Source: Anaerococcus sp. mt242
GTDB taxonomy: Bacteria; Bacillota; Clostridia; Tissierellales; Peptoniphilaceae
Length of the DNA: 41,620 nt
Assembly: GCF_016798225.1 (NCBI RefSeq)
Contig: NZ_JAEUYX010000013.1
Coordinates: 1-41,620, forward strand
Direction of reading: 5' to 3'
In this document: positions 24,170 through 33,232 of the stretch, piece by piece
Layout: every line of letters starts with the position of its first letter
Numbering within the stretch: position 1 is the first letter of the stretch
Translations under genes and position numbers: made by a program
Notes under the pieces: generated by a model
Told to the model about the DNA's origin: nothing
Database searches by the model: none
What the model saw: the letters and a program-made list of their open reading frames with translations, nothing else

Positions 24170-25261
24170 ATGAAAATTTTAGTAGCAATTGATTCTATAA
24201 AAAATTACGAAAACTCAATAGAGATTGGAAATATATTTAAAGAAGAACTGGGAAGTAATGCAGATATTATCCCCTTTTTAGATGGAGGAGAGGGTACTGT
24301 TGAAGCCATGCAGGCTTTTTTAAATGGAGACTATCATTATGTCAATGTCCATAATCCCAAAAATGACGTTATAACTGCAAGATATGTCATGAGAGAAAAT
24401 TATGCAGTCATGGAAATGGCCCAGTCATCTGGTTTAAGATTATTATATAAAGAAGAACTTGATGTGATGAATTCTTCTTCCCTAGGCTTTGGTGAAATGT
24501 TGGTAGATGGTCTAAATGCAGGTGCCAAATCTTTTTACATAGGAATTGGAGATACTGCAACAAATGATCTTGGCATGGGTATGCTTTATTCTTTGGGTGC
24601 TAGATTTTTTGATGATGAAGGTAATGAATTAAATCCTATTGCAAAAAATATGGTAAATGTCGAAACAATCGATATTTCAAACATGGACCACAGAATTTTT
24701 GATGCGGATATTACTATTGCAACTAGCACTGATATGACACTGTTTGGAGAAAATTCTTTTCTGGAAAGCAGGGTTTACAGAAAGGGTGCATCTATCGAAG
24801 ACATTGCGTTTTTATACAAGGGCTCTAAGAATTTTAAGGGAAAAATTGAGCAAACTTTAGGAATAAATCCATTGGATCTGCCAACTCTTGGTTCTGGTGG
24901 AGGAGTTGCCTGGGCTCTTTATACATTTTTTAAGACAAAGATTTCAAAATCTATGGATGTTATCTTAGAAAAAATAGATTTTGATACCATGATAAAAAAC
25001 TATGATTTGCTAATCTTAGGAGAAAATGTGGACCAATTTGATGGCCTAAGCTCCATAAATGTAGCAAATGTAGCCAAATCATATAAGGAAAATCTTAAAA
25101 TAATATTTTTAGAAGATAAAGATGGCAAAAAAATTGAACAAAGAGAAAAATTTGATTTTATATATGAATATCACATTTCAGATAATTTTGACCGCGACCA
25201 GATGAAAGATGCTATAAGAGCCTTGGCTAAAGACCTTAGTCAAAATTACTTTAGCAGATAA
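24170..25261 (+). CDS. glycerate kinase, GarK/GlxK family
   Basis: Phosphorylates D-glycerate, giving 2- or 3-phosphoglycerate. The 363-aa protein follows the family: KILVAIDSIK start, PFLDGGEGTVEAM near 40, VMEMAQSSGL near 85, GIGDTATNDLGMGML near 120, and LPTLGSGGGVAWAL in the C-terminal domain. The usual GGSATND loop is altered to GDTATND. First of four same-strand genes (rhomboid, lipoprotein, pepF). The start follows a GGCGGAAG sequence, a modest ribosome site. Confidence 0.88.
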   Translation: MKILVAIDSIKNYENSIEIGNIFKEELGSNADIIPFLDGGEGTVEAMQAFLNGDYHYVNVHNPKNDVITARYVMRENYAVMEMAQSSGLRLLYKEELDVMNSSSLGFGEMLVDGLNAGAKSFYIGIGDTATNDLGMGMLYSLGARFFDDEGNELNPIAKNMVNVETIDISNMDHRIFDADITIATSTDMTLFGENSFLESRVYRKGASIEDIAFLYKGSKNFKGKIEQTLGINPLDLPTLGSGGGVAWALYTFFKTKISKSMDVILEKIDFDTMIKNYDLLILGENVDQFDGLSSINVANVAKSYKENLKIIFLEDKDGKKIEQREKFDFIYEYHISDNFDRDQMKDAIRALAKDLSQNYFSR

Positions 25262-25276
25262 AATGGGAAAAAAAAG

Positions 25277-25282
25277 TATAAT
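25277..25282 (+). promoter_or_regulatory. -10 box that would give a leaderless rhomboid mRNA
   Basis: A perfect TATAAT ends six bases before the rhomboid ATG at 25289, so transcription would begin at or beside the start codon. No ribosome site is visible, and the -35 is weak. Confidence 0.35.
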
Positions 25283-25288
25283 AAAACT

Positions 25289-25963
25289 ATGAATAGTTTT
25301 AGAAATTTAGGATCAAGTAGGGTAACAAGTCTCTTGCTTATAGTAAATATTATTGTATTTGCAATTATGTCCTTTACTGGAGGCAGCGAAAATATATCAA
25401 ATCTAATTAGATTTGGTGCTGTGGTAAAGAGTGATATTGCAAATGGTCAATGGTGGAGACTTTTTACAGCTAGCTTTATCCACATAGGATTACCACATAT
25501 TTTATTTAATATGTACTTTTTGTATCAGATAGGACCAGTTTTTGAAGGACTTTATGGCAGTCGTAACTTCTTAATAATCTATATTTTAGCAGGGGTTATG
25601 GGAAACCTTGTAAGTTTTGCTTTTGGAAATCCATCTACGGTTAGCGCAGGTGCTTCTACATCCCTATATGGACTTTTTGGTTTAGCCTTAGGTATTATGC
25701 TAAATTACAGGGGAGATAGCATGCTATCTAGTTTTGGGGCAAGTTTCTTATCAGTAATTGCAATAAATATAGTTTATTCGTTACTAAGTCCTAGTGTAGG
25801 ATTGCTTGGCCATCTTGGGGGCTTGCTTGCTGGAGTGATTTTAACGGGTGTTTTCCCAATTATAAATCGTAGCCTGGCTACAAGTACCCAAGTTATAAGT
25901 GTGACAGCCTTTGTGGCCTTGTCTATACTTTTTGTAATAATTGGACTAAGGACGGCGGTATAG
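25289..25963 (+). CDS. rhomboid-family intramembrane serine protease
   Basis: Six-helix membrane protease that cuts membrane-anchored substrates. In the 224-aa protein the oxyanion region HILFNMYFLYQIGP (about 70-83) precedes the catalytic Ser123 in AGASTSLYGLFG and the catalytic His175 in LLGHLGGLLAG. The usual GASG is GAST here. It lacks a ribosome site (a -10-like TATAAT is just upstream). It lies 27 bases after the glycerate kinase gene and 7 before a lipoprotein gene. Confidence 0.92.
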   Translation: MNSFRNLGSSRVTSLLLIVNIIVFAIMSFTGGSENISNLIRFGAVVKSDIANGQWWRLFTASFIHIGLPHILFNMYFLYQIGPVFEGLYGSRNFLIIYILAGVMGNLVSFAFGNPSTVSAGASTSLYGLFGLALGIMLNYRGDSMLSSFGASFLSVIAINIVYSLLSPSVGLLGHLGGLLAGVILTGVFPIINRSLATSTQVISVTAFVALSILFVIIGLRTAV

Positions 25964-25970
25964 AACACTT

Positions 25971-26843
25971 ATGAAAAAGAAATTTTTTGCAATATTTGCG
26001 ATTCTACTTTCACTTTCAGCTTGTGATTTTCAATCACGAGCTGATTTTGAAAAGGAGCTATCTGCTGCTGATAAAAAAGAAGACAAAAACTTTGTCATGC
26101 CAAAAATCGCCTACCAAAAGGCCGGCGAAGAAGAGAATACTAGTCCAAAAGAAAAATCAGAAGATGATTTGGATTTAATAAATTTATATGGTACTGGGAA
26201 AAATGGTAAAAATTTAAATCCCCAAGATGCAGTGGGTAATATCATTGATACAAATATAGGTGATAGCCAGTTTGGTATTTCCCTAAGACCATCTAGTCAA
26301 ATGCAGGGTGCTTATTCAGCTATACTTTCTTATAAGAGAAATAATGAACTTACCGAACGAGAATTTGGGCCCATTGCAGGAGTAAGTGGAATAAATACAA
26401 CTGTAACTTTCGATAAAATAAGCTCTGAGTCTGGACCTATGCTTTTGGTTAGCCAAGTTAGCATAAATAATGGAGAAACATATAGTGCATACTATCTTTT
26501 TAACAAATTTATGAGTCTGATGGATTATTTAGTATTTAGAACCTCCACAGAAAATATTATGCCAAGTGTTGAAAGGCTAGGAGATGTAGTAGAATACACT
26601 GATCAAGCTGTGGCTGGTGATTTAAATCAGGCTATAACAAATCGCATGAATACAGAAGATAGATATTTACCATCTATGCTAGATATTTATGGCGTAAAAT
26701 ATAGGCCACTTACAAGCCTTTATCAAAATAAAGAAATAGATATGGGATATTTACCGGATATTACTGGTGAAAATCGCATACTAATCACAAGAACCACAAG
26801 CAGTAGTGAAAATATGGGCATGAATATAGATATAGAAAAATAA
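25971..26843 (+). CDS. lipoprotein of unknown function
   Basis: A 290-aa secreted protein. The signal MKKKFFAIFAILLSLSAC has a lipobox (LSAC) with Cys18. A charged, Lys/Glu-rich linker follows to about residue 75. The remaining domain (FGISLRPSS, AILSYKRNNEL, LGDVVEYTDQAVAGDLNQAI) is not one I can name; it distantly recalls CamS-type lipoproteins but I cannot support that. It lies between rhomboid and pepF with short spacings, so it is probably co-transcribed. Confidence 0.7.
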   Translation: MKKKFFAIFAILLSLSACDFQSRADFEKELSAADKKEDKNFVMPKIAYQKAGEEENTSPKEKSEDDLDLINLYGTGKNGKNLNPQDAVGNIIDTNIGDSQFGISLRPSSQMQGAYSAILSYKRNNELTEREFGPIAGVSGINTTVTFDKISSESGPMLLVSQVSINNGETYSAYYLFNKFMSLMDYLVFRTSTENIMPSVERLGDVVEYTDQAVAGDLNQAITNRMNTEDRYLPSMLDIYGVKYRPLTSLYQNKEIDMGYLPDITGENRILITRTTSSSENMGMNIDIEK

Positions 26844-26853
26844 GGAGAAAATA

Positions 26854-28635
26854 ATGAAAAGAAATGAGATAGATGAAAAATTAAAGTGGGATACCTCTTT
26901 AATTTATGCAAGTGATGATGAATATTATAGTGAGGTAAAACAAGCTAGAGAACTAGCTGATAAGCTTACAGACTACAAAGGCAAAATCACTGAAAATGCA
27001 GATTCGCTGTTAAACTTTCTAAAAGATTATGAAAATCTAATGAGAAAATTTCACAAGGCAGGAGTTTATGGCCATTTAAAATCAGATGAAAATACAGCTG
27101 ATAGCACTTATCAACAAATGAGCCAAACAACTTCTATTGCTGGAGCAGAAATTTCTGAAAAATTATCATTTATTACACCAGAAATTCTAGCAGCTGACTA
27201 TGAAGATATCAAAAAAATGCTAGGTGAAAAAGAAGAATTAAAGGCATATGACCATTATTTTGAAGACTTATTTAGAAATAAAGACCATGTTCTAAGTGAA
27301 AATGAAGAAAAAATCCTAGCTAGCTTTTCAAAATTAAGTCAAAATCCAGTTTCTACCTATATGGTTTTCTCAAATGCTGATATGAAATTCCCAGCTGTAG
27401 AAAAAGACGGTGAAGAAGTTGCTCTATCAGATGCAAACTTTACAACTCTTGAAGAAGATAAGGACCGTGATTTTAGACGTAGGGTTTATGAAACTTATTA
27501 TGGAGTTTATAAACAATTTGAAAATACAGCTGCATCCTTACTTGACGGGGAAATTACTAGTCACAATATAGAATCAAAACTTAGAAAATATAATTCAGCT
27601 CGCCAAATGAGTCTTTCAGCAAATAACTTAGATGAAGAAATCTATGATAATCTACTAGAAATAGTCCACGAAAATATGGACATCCACAGAGACTATACTA
27701 GCCTTCGTAAAGAATTTTTAGGGGTAGATGACCTAGGATTCCACGATATATATGTGCCATTAGTAAAAGATTATGAAAGAGAAATCGAATTTGATGAAGC
27801 ACGCGAACTAGTACTTGAAGCAATCAAACCACTTGGAGAAGAATACGTAAAAGTAGCCCGCAAGGGATTTGAGCAAAGATGGTTTGATGTTATGCCAAAT
27901 GAAGGAAAAAGATCAGGTGCATATTCTTCAGGATCATACGATACCCAACCATATATCTTGTTAAACCACACAAATACAATTGGTGATGTATTTACAATTG
28001 CTCACGAACTTGGCCACTCTATGCACTCATACTACACAAGGAAAAACCAACCATATATTTACGGGTCATACTCAATCTTCCTTGCAGAAATTGCATCAAC
28101 AACTAATGAGCTTTTACTTTTAGATTATATGCTAAAAAATAGCCAAAGCGAAGAAGAAACTGCATATTTACTAAATTATTTTGTAAACCAATTTAAATCA
28201 ACAGTATTTAGACAAACAATGTTTGCAGAATTTGAGCACGAAGTAAATAAATTAGTTGCAGATGGTGAGCCTATCCCAGCAGCAAAACTTGACCAAATTT
28301 ACGGTGACTTAAATCGCGATTACTTTGGTGGTGATATAGAAGTAGATGAATATATTTCTGCAGAATGGGCAAGAATCCCACACTTTTATATGTTCTATTA
28401 TGTATTCCAATACGCAACAGGATTTATGTCAGCAGTAGCCCTTAGCCAAAAAATCCTAAATGGAACTGATGAAGACAGAAAAGCATATCTCGATTATCTA
28501 AAAGCTGGTGAAAGTGAATATCCAATTGATGTTCTTAAAAAAGCAGGCGTTGATATGACAAATAAAGATGCTATGCAAAAGGCTATGGATGTAGCTCGTG
28601 AAGCCTTAGAAGATTTAAGAAAAGCAATAATGTAG
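26854..28635 (+). CDS. pepF: oligoendopeptidase F (M3B zinc peptidase)
   Basis: Cytosolic zinc metallopeptidase that cleaves peptides of roughly 7-17 residues. The 593-aa protein is full length: an N-terminal helical domain (about 1-190) and the catalytic domain with HELGH at 384-388 and the third zinc ligand Glu in FLAEIASTTNE. The conserved YDTQPYILLNHTNT segment precedes the active site. AAGGAG lies before the start, 11 bases after the lipoprotein gene. Last of the group, followed by a terminator. Confidence 0.96.
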   Translation: MKRNEIDEKLKWDTSLIYASDDEYYSEVKQARELADKLTDYKGKITENADSLLNFLKDYENLMRKFHKAGVYGHLKSDENTADSTYQQMSQTTSIAGAEISEKLSFITPEILAADYEDIKKMLGEKEELKAYDHYFEDLFRNKDHVLSENEEKILASFSKLSQNPVSTYMVFSNADMKFPAVEKDGEEVALSDANFTTLEEDKDRDFRRRVYETYYGVYKQFENTAASLLDGEITSHNIESKLRKYNSARQMSLSANNLDEEIYDNLLEIVHENMDIHRDYTSLRKEFLGVDDLGFHDIYVPLVKDYEREIEFDEARELVLEAIKPLGEEYVKVARKGFEQRWFDVMPNEGKRSGAYSSGSYDTQPYILLNHTNTIGDVFTIAHELGHSMHSYYTRKNQPYIYGSYSIFLAEIASTTNELLLLDYMLKNSQSEEETAYLLNYFVNQFKSTVFRQTMFAEFEHEVNKLVADGEPIPAAKLDQIYGDLNRDYFGGDIEVDEYISAEWARIPHFYMFYYVFQYATGFMSAVALSQKILNGTDEDRKAYLDYLKAGESEYPIDVLKKAGVDMTNKDAMQKAMDVAREALEDLRKAIM

Positions 28636-28641
28636 GCAAAT

Positions 28642-28672
28642 AAAAAGAGTAGATTAAATTCTACTCTTTTTT
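28642..28672. terminator. bidirectional terminator between pepF and the NSS transporter
   Basis: AAAAAGAGTAGA pairs with TCTACTCTTTTTT around TTAAAT. The A and T runs on both sides suit the converging genes. Confidence 0.88.
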
Positions 28673-28683
28673 CATACTTATTT

Positions 28684-30033
28684 TTATCCAATACCACCAA
28701 AAATTATGCCCAGTACTAGGGCAAAAAAGCTTAAGGCACAGTATAAATATTTTCCAAGTGGATAAAACCAATTTCCAAGTGGCTTTTTACGTCCCTTATT
28801 TACTTCATTAATAGCTAGTTTTTTATCAAGTATCCAGAAAAACATTATTCCAGCTAAAAGTGCTCCTAGGGGAGCTATTATTATAGAAACAAAATCCATC
28901 CAAGATCCAACAATGCCTTGGATAAATATTGCCGCTACAATTCCAAAAGCATTTATAAGAAATGCTGACATTTTTCGACTACATCCAAATTTTTCTTGGA
29001 TATAAGCAACTGGCGCTTCATAAAGATTAATAATTGAAGAAAATCCAGCAAAAAGTATGGCAAGATAAAATATAATCATCAAAATATTTCCGCCCTCAAT
29101 CTTATTAAAAACATTTACTAAATAAATAAACATCAGTCCTGGGCCGCCTTCGTTAAGGTCAGCATTTCCAATGGCCATTGCTGGAATTATTACAAAAGCT
29201 GCAAGAAGAGCTGCAAGTGTGTCAAAAAATGCAATATTTTTTGCGGAAGAAGGAATATCTTCATTTTTTGGCAAATATGATCCGTAAATCACAGAACCAT
29301 TACCTGCAATGGAAAGGGAGAAAAATGCCTGGCCAAAAGCAAAAACCCATAGTTTTATATCAGCTAGTTTGCTAAAATCAAGGTCAAAAATATATTTATA
29401 GCCCTTGCTAGCAGCAGGATTTGTCCCAATATAAATTGCAAGACCAAGAAGTAATATAAATAAAAGTGGCATCAAAAATTTATTTGCTCTTTCAATACCC
29501 CTTGCAATTCCAAAAGACATTATAATCATTGAGGAAATTCCAGCAACAATTATCCAAAAATTATTGGCAAAGGCACTAGCAGTTTGTTCAAAGGTAGCTC
29601 CAATTAGAGAAAAATCATTGGCAAAACTACTAAGACTACCATTTATGGCCAAGAAATTGTATCTAAAAATCCATCCCATAACTGCAGTATAGCCAATAGC
29701 CAAGGCAAGAGATCCCAAGACAGGTATAAAACCTAATTTTCTACCAATTTTTTCCTTGCCCCTTTGGGCGGTTGCAAAGGAAAATGCATGAACCGGTCCA
29801 GATCCAGTAAGCCTACCTAAGGCAAATTCTTCTATAACTCCAGTTGATGCAATTAGTATTACAAATAAAAAATAGGGCAATAAGAAACTCATTCCACCAA
29901 ATAGCGAAGCCATTACAGGAAAACGCCAGATATTGCCCATGCCCACTGCAGAGCCTATTGAGGCTAGGGTAAATCCAAGCTTGCTTGTAAAACCATCGTT
30001 AGTATTTAATTTTTCGTTATTATTAGTATTCAT
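28684..30033 (-). CDS. neurotransmitter:sodium symporter (NSS) family transporter
   Basis: LeuT-fold, sodium-coupled importer, probably for an amino acid. The 449-aa protein has the signature GFTLASIGSAVGMGNIWRFP near the N-terminus (helix 1, sodium and substrate site) and about 11 hydrophobic helices, as in many bacterial members. The substrate cannot be set by eye; tryptophan, tyrosine or leucine are typical. The ATG has GGAAAT upstream on the minus strand. It is a single-gene unit. Confidence 0.93.
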   Translation of the reverse strand: MNTNNNEKLNTNDGFTSKLGFTLASIGSAVGMGNIWRFPVMASLFGGMSFLLPYFLFVILIASTGVIEEFALGRLTGSGPVHAFSFATAQRGKEKIGRKLGFIPVLGSLALAIGYTAVMGWIFRYNFLAINGSLSSFANDFSLIGATFEQTASAFANNFWIIVAGISSMIIMSFGIARGIERANKFLMPLLFILLLGLAIYIGTNPAASKGYKYIFDLDFSKLADIKLWVFAFGQAFFSLSIAGNGSVIYGSYLPKNEDIPSSAKNIAFFDTLAALLAAFVIIPAMAIGNADLNEGGPGLMFIYLVNVFNKIEGGNILMIIFYLAILFAGFSSIINLYEAPVAYIQEKFGCSRKMSAFLINAFGIVAAIFIQGIVGSWMDFVSIIIAPLGALLAGIMFFWILDKKLAINEVNKGRKKPLGNWFYPLGKYLYCALSFFALVLGIIFGGIG

Positions 30034-30232
30034 AGTATTTCCTTAGAGTCTTTTATGGTATTATATCAGATTAATTCGAGAAATATAATAGCAAGTTGCT
30101 AGCAAAACTTATAAAATATTTATATTTTTTCTAAAAGTATGATTAGATACCTTTTCATCGGGTAACAAATTAACGGCTAGCCAAGTCATATTTGAAACTA
30201 ATATTTAAAGATAGAAAAAGAAAGGTAGCGTT

Positions 30233-30535
30233 GTGAAAAACTTTAAAAAGGCAATCGGCAAAGCAAACATACTCTTAGCATCTTTAGCATTAGGAATCGG
30301 ATTAGTACTACCCACTCAATCAGCACATGCAGACAGTGGAGATCACAGTGGAGCAGAGTGTGTAGCAGGTGTCGCTGGTGAAGCAACAATTGGTGCAACA
30401 ACACTAGGACTAGCAGGAGCAAAAGTAGGAACTGTAACTCTACCAGGTGGAGGAACTGTAGCTGGATCTGCTGTTGGAGCAATCGGCGGTGGCATTGGTG
30501 GAGCAATTAAAGGTGCTGCAGACCACTGTTTCTAA
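30233..30535 (+). CDS. bacteriocin-like secreted peptide precursor
   Basis: A 100-aa precursor starting at GTG with AAAGG upstream. Residues 1-33 form a Sec signal (KKAIGKANILLASLALGIGLVL) ending at AHA. The mature part (about 67 aa) is very rich in Gly, Ala and Thr, with GGGIGGAIKGA and other small-residue helices, and has just two cysteines, Cys43 and Cys99, at its ends. This is the profile of class II membrane-active bacteriocins with one disulfide. It is followed at 27 bases by a tiny membrane protein, as in bacteriocin-immunity pairs. The identity is inferred from composition and layout, not from a known sequence. Confidence 0.6.
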   Translation: MKNFKKAIGKANILLASLALGIGLVLPTQSAHADSGDHSGAECVAGVAGEATIGATTLGLAGAKVGTVTLPGGGTVAGSAVGAIGGGIGGAIKGAADHCF

Positions 30536-30562
30536 TTAGTTTTTATGAAATAAGGAGATCTC

Positions 30563-30766
30563 ATGAATCGAGACACTTTATATTCACCAAAAGTATTAAT
30601 AATTGGGATAATAGCTTTAATAGCAAAATACTTCCTAGATTTTAAATTATCAGGTAGTCTATCAGTTAGCTCATATTTTGACCACAACTATTTTTATATA
30701 GTTGCAGTGTTAATTTACATATTTGGCTACATAAACTACAAAAAAACATTAGATATAAATAAATAA
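30563..30766 (+). CDS. probable bacteriocin immunity protein
   Basis: A 67-aa protein with AAGGAG before the ATG. It has two hydrophobic helices (about 11-27 and 43-58) joined by a polar loop, and a basic tail (NYKKTLDINK). It directly follows the bacteriocin-like gene and shares its terminator. Small two-helix membrane proteins in this place usually protect the producer. No family is recognised. Compare the 57-residue protein at 19753-19926. Confidence 0.55.
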   Translation: MNRDTLYSPKVLIIGIIALIAKYFLDFKLSGSLSVSSYFDHNYFYIVAVLIYIFGYINYKKTLDINK

Positions 30767-30774
30767 AAATTATT

Positions 30775-30801
30775 AGGGGCTATAAATATAGCTCCTTTTT
30801 T
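30775..30801 (+). terminator. terminator of the bacteriocin-like pair
   Basis: AGGGGCTAT pairs with ATAGCTCCT (one G-T pair), followed by six T. Confidence 0.85.
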
Positions 30802-30893
30802 AATGGAAGATAATGTAAGCAATAATTTACAAAATAAAAATAAAATCAAAACATTTATTTTGTATCATAGATGTAAAAATTTAGGAGGAATAT

Positions 30894-31607
30894 ATGATAA
30901 ATTTTGCCCATAGAGGATTTAAAGGAAAATATCCGGAAAATACTATGCTAGGATTTGAAAAAGCAATTGAAGCTGGTGCGGATGGCATAGAATTTGATGT
31001 ACATTTGTCAAAGGATGGTCAGTTAGTAATAATCCATGATGAAACACTAGATAGGACAACAGATGGAAATGGTTTAGTTTGCGAAAAAACTCTTGAGCAA
31101 TTACAAAAACTAAATGCATCAAAACTATATCCAGAATGTGAAACTCAAAAAATCCCAACCCTTAGAGAATATTTTGAATTTGCTAAAGACAAAGACATTA
31201 TTACAAATATAGAGCTAAAAACATCCATAATTGACTATCCAGGTATCGAAGAAAAAGTTTATGACTTGATAAAAGAATATAAGTTGGATGAAAAAATAAT
31301 AATATCATCTTTTAATCATAATGCTTTAGTAAAATTTAAAGAAATAGCCCCTCATATCAAGTGTGGAGTATTGGAATCATCAAGACTTCATAAACCATGG
31401 GAATATGTAAAAAATCTTGGCATGGAATATTATCACCCAATGAATTTTGTTGTGGATAAGGAAATAGCTGAAAAATTTGCTGAAAATAACATTGGCTTAA
31501 ATATTTGGTTTGGAAAAGCAGACTATGATTACAGTATATATCTTCCATGTAAACCAAGTGGCCTTATAACCGATTATCCAGATAGAGTGAAAGAATTTTT
31601 AGATTAG
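30894..31607 (+). CDS. glycerophosphodiester phosphodiesterase
   Basis: Hydrolyses glycerophosphodiesters such as glycerophosphocholine to glycerol-3-phosphate and alcohol. The 237-aa cytosolic form (no signal peptide) has FAHRGFKGKYPENT at the N-terminus (catalytic His6, Arg7), GIEFDVHLSKDG (metal-binding Glu33 and Asp35) and VIIHDETLDRTT (His48). It matches the UgpQ type. AGGAGG precedes the start. It has its own terminator but lies just before the Ugp importer that should supply its substrate. Confidence 0.95.
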   Translation: MINFAHRGFKGKYPENTMLGFEKAIEAGADGIEFDVHLSKDGQLVIIHDETLDRTTDGNGLVCEKTLEQLQKLNASKLYPECETQKIPTLREYFEFAKDKDIITNIELKTSIIDYPGIEEKVYDLIKEYKLDEKIIISSFNHNALVKFKEIAPHIKCGVLESSRLHKPWEYVKNLGMEYYHPMNFVVDKEIAEKFAENNIGLNIWFGKADYDYSIYLPCKPSGLITDYPDRVKEFLD

Positions 31608-31629
31608 CATACTTAGGGTATGCTTTTTT
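31606..31629 (+). terminator. terminator after the phosphodiesterase gene
   Basis: AGCATAC (31606-31612) pairs with GTATGCT (31618-31624), then a run of T. Confidence 0.85.
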
Positions 31630-31754
31630 CTTTGTTAAGTATTTGTAAAATTTATATAAATTTTATAAATAGCTTATTTATAAAGATTTTATAAGTATTT
31701 TGAAATTTTTGTAAAAAATATTTAAAAAAATAATTGCTAAAATTTACCAAACTA

Positions 31755-31783
31755 TTACAAATTTAATAAATATATTTTATACA
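31755..31783 (+). promoter_or_regulatory. promoter of the ugp operon
   Basis: TTACAA (31755-31760) and TATACA (31778-31783), 17 bases apart, lie in very AT-rich DNA about 40 bases before ugpB. No operator is evident. Confidence 0.5.
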
Positions 31784-31825
31784 AACTGATTAAAATGTAC
31801 CTACATTAAACTTTTAGGAGGGTGT

Positions 31826-33220
31826 ATGTTTAATACAAAAAAAATATTTGGCCTAGCTTTATCAATGTCAATGTTACTAGGCTTTACAGCTTGTGGTGCG
31901 AATAATAATGACGCTACTACAGATAATAAACCAGCACAAACAGAAACTGCTAACACAGAAAATGCAGGTGATAAGGCAGAAGAAACTAGCGATGCTCCAG
32001 CAGAAAAAGCTTCAGATGATAAAACATCAGCAAATACAGATGATGGCAAAATCCACCTTACATATTGGTATGCATGGAAAGATAAAATCGGCGAATCTAA
32101 AGAAGAATTAGTAAAACAATTTAACGAATCTCAAGACGAAATTGTAGTTGAAGCAGCATACCAAGGTTCATATGATGAACTTTCATCAAAAACTCAAGCT
32201 GCAAAAGCTGCAAACAATGCTCCAGAAATATTTGAAGTTGAAATTGCAAACATGTACACAATGGGTAAGGGCGGCATGATAGAAAATCTTACACCATTTA
32301 TCGATGATGAAGTAAATATTGATGATTTTAATGAAGGTTTAATGCATGAAGCTTATATAGATGAAGATCTTTACGGACTTCCTTTCTATAGATCAACACC
32401 AATTATGTACAAAAATGTTGATATGCTAAAAGCTGCAGGACTTGATCCAGAAGGTCCTAGAGATTGGAAAGAATTTAAAGAATATGCTAAAAAATTAAGA
32501 GATAAAGATAATGATAAATATGCAATGACATTTAACCTAGATCCATGGTTCTTAGAAGCTTGGGTTTATTCATCTGATGGATTCTATGCAAAAGATGGTA
32601 AAGTTGGCTTTGATCAAGAAGGAACAAGAGAACCAGCTAGATTTTTACAAGAACTTGCAGATGAAGATCTAATCAAAGTAGTTTTAGGTGAACAATCAGG
32701 TGATACACAAAGACAAGATTTTGTAAACCAAAACTCTGCTTTATATTTCACATCTACTGCAGGCCTATCATCTCTATTACCATTAGCTGAAGAAAATGGA
32801 TTTGAACTTGATACATCTTTTGTACCTGGCAATAAACATTATGCAGTTCCAACAGGTGGATGTAACATTGTTATGACTAGTGGTCTTGATAAAGAAAAAC
32901 AAGAAGCTGCTTGGAAATTCCTTAAATTTATGACAGCAACAGATCAAAACGTGTTTGCTTCAGAATATACAGGATACCTACCAACAAGATATTCTTCAGT
33001 AGAAACTGATAAAATTCAAAAACTTCACAAAGAAGTTCCTCAATATAAAACAGCTTTTGACCAATTAGAACATGCACAAGCAAGACCAATTGCTAAAGGA
33101 TGGCCTGAAATGGAAAAAATGCTTTATGAAGGTGTTACAAACACAACAACACAAGGTGCTGATGTTGATCAAATTTATGACAACTTACAAAATCAAGCAC
33201 AATCTATATTGTCATTTTAG
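31826..33220 (+). CDS. ugpB: glycerol-3-phosphate/glycerophosphodiester ABC importer, binding lipoprotein
   Basis: Extracellular solute-binding protein, family 1. The 464-aa protein begins with a lipoprotein signal (LGFTAC, Cys23) and an Asn/Thr/Ala-rich linker (to about 70). The binding domain then starts with IHLTYWYAW and includes YGLPFYRSTPIMYKN, where UgpB has its ligand-contacting region. The start follows AGGAGGG. First gene of a UgpBCAE set. The ligand (G3P, glycerophosphocholine or a sugar) is inferred from the neighbouring phosphodiesterases. Confidence 0.88.
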   Translation: MFNTKKIFGLALSMSMLLGFTACGANNNDATTDNKPAQTETANTENAGDKAEETSDAPAEKASDDKTSANTDDGKIHLTYWYAWKDKIGESKEELVKQFNESQDEIVVEAAYQGSYDELSSKTQAAKAANNAPEIFEVEIANMYTMGKGGMIENLTPFIDDEVNIDDFNEGLMHEAYIDEDLYGLPFYRSTPIMYKNVDMLKAAGLDPEGPRDWKEFKEYAKKLRDKDNDKYAMTFNLDPWFLEAWVYSSDGFYAKDGKVGFDQEGTREPARFLQELADEDLIKVVLGEQSGDTQRQDFVNQNSALYFTSTAGLSSLLPLAEENGFELDTSFVPGNKHYAVPTGGCNIVMTSGLDKEKQEAAWKFLKFMTATDQNVFASEYTGYLPTRYSSVETDKIQKLHKEVPQYKTAFDQLEHAQARPIAKGWPEMEKMLYEGVTNTTTQGADVDQIYDNLQNQAQSILSF

Positions 33221-33232
33221 TTAGGATAAATA

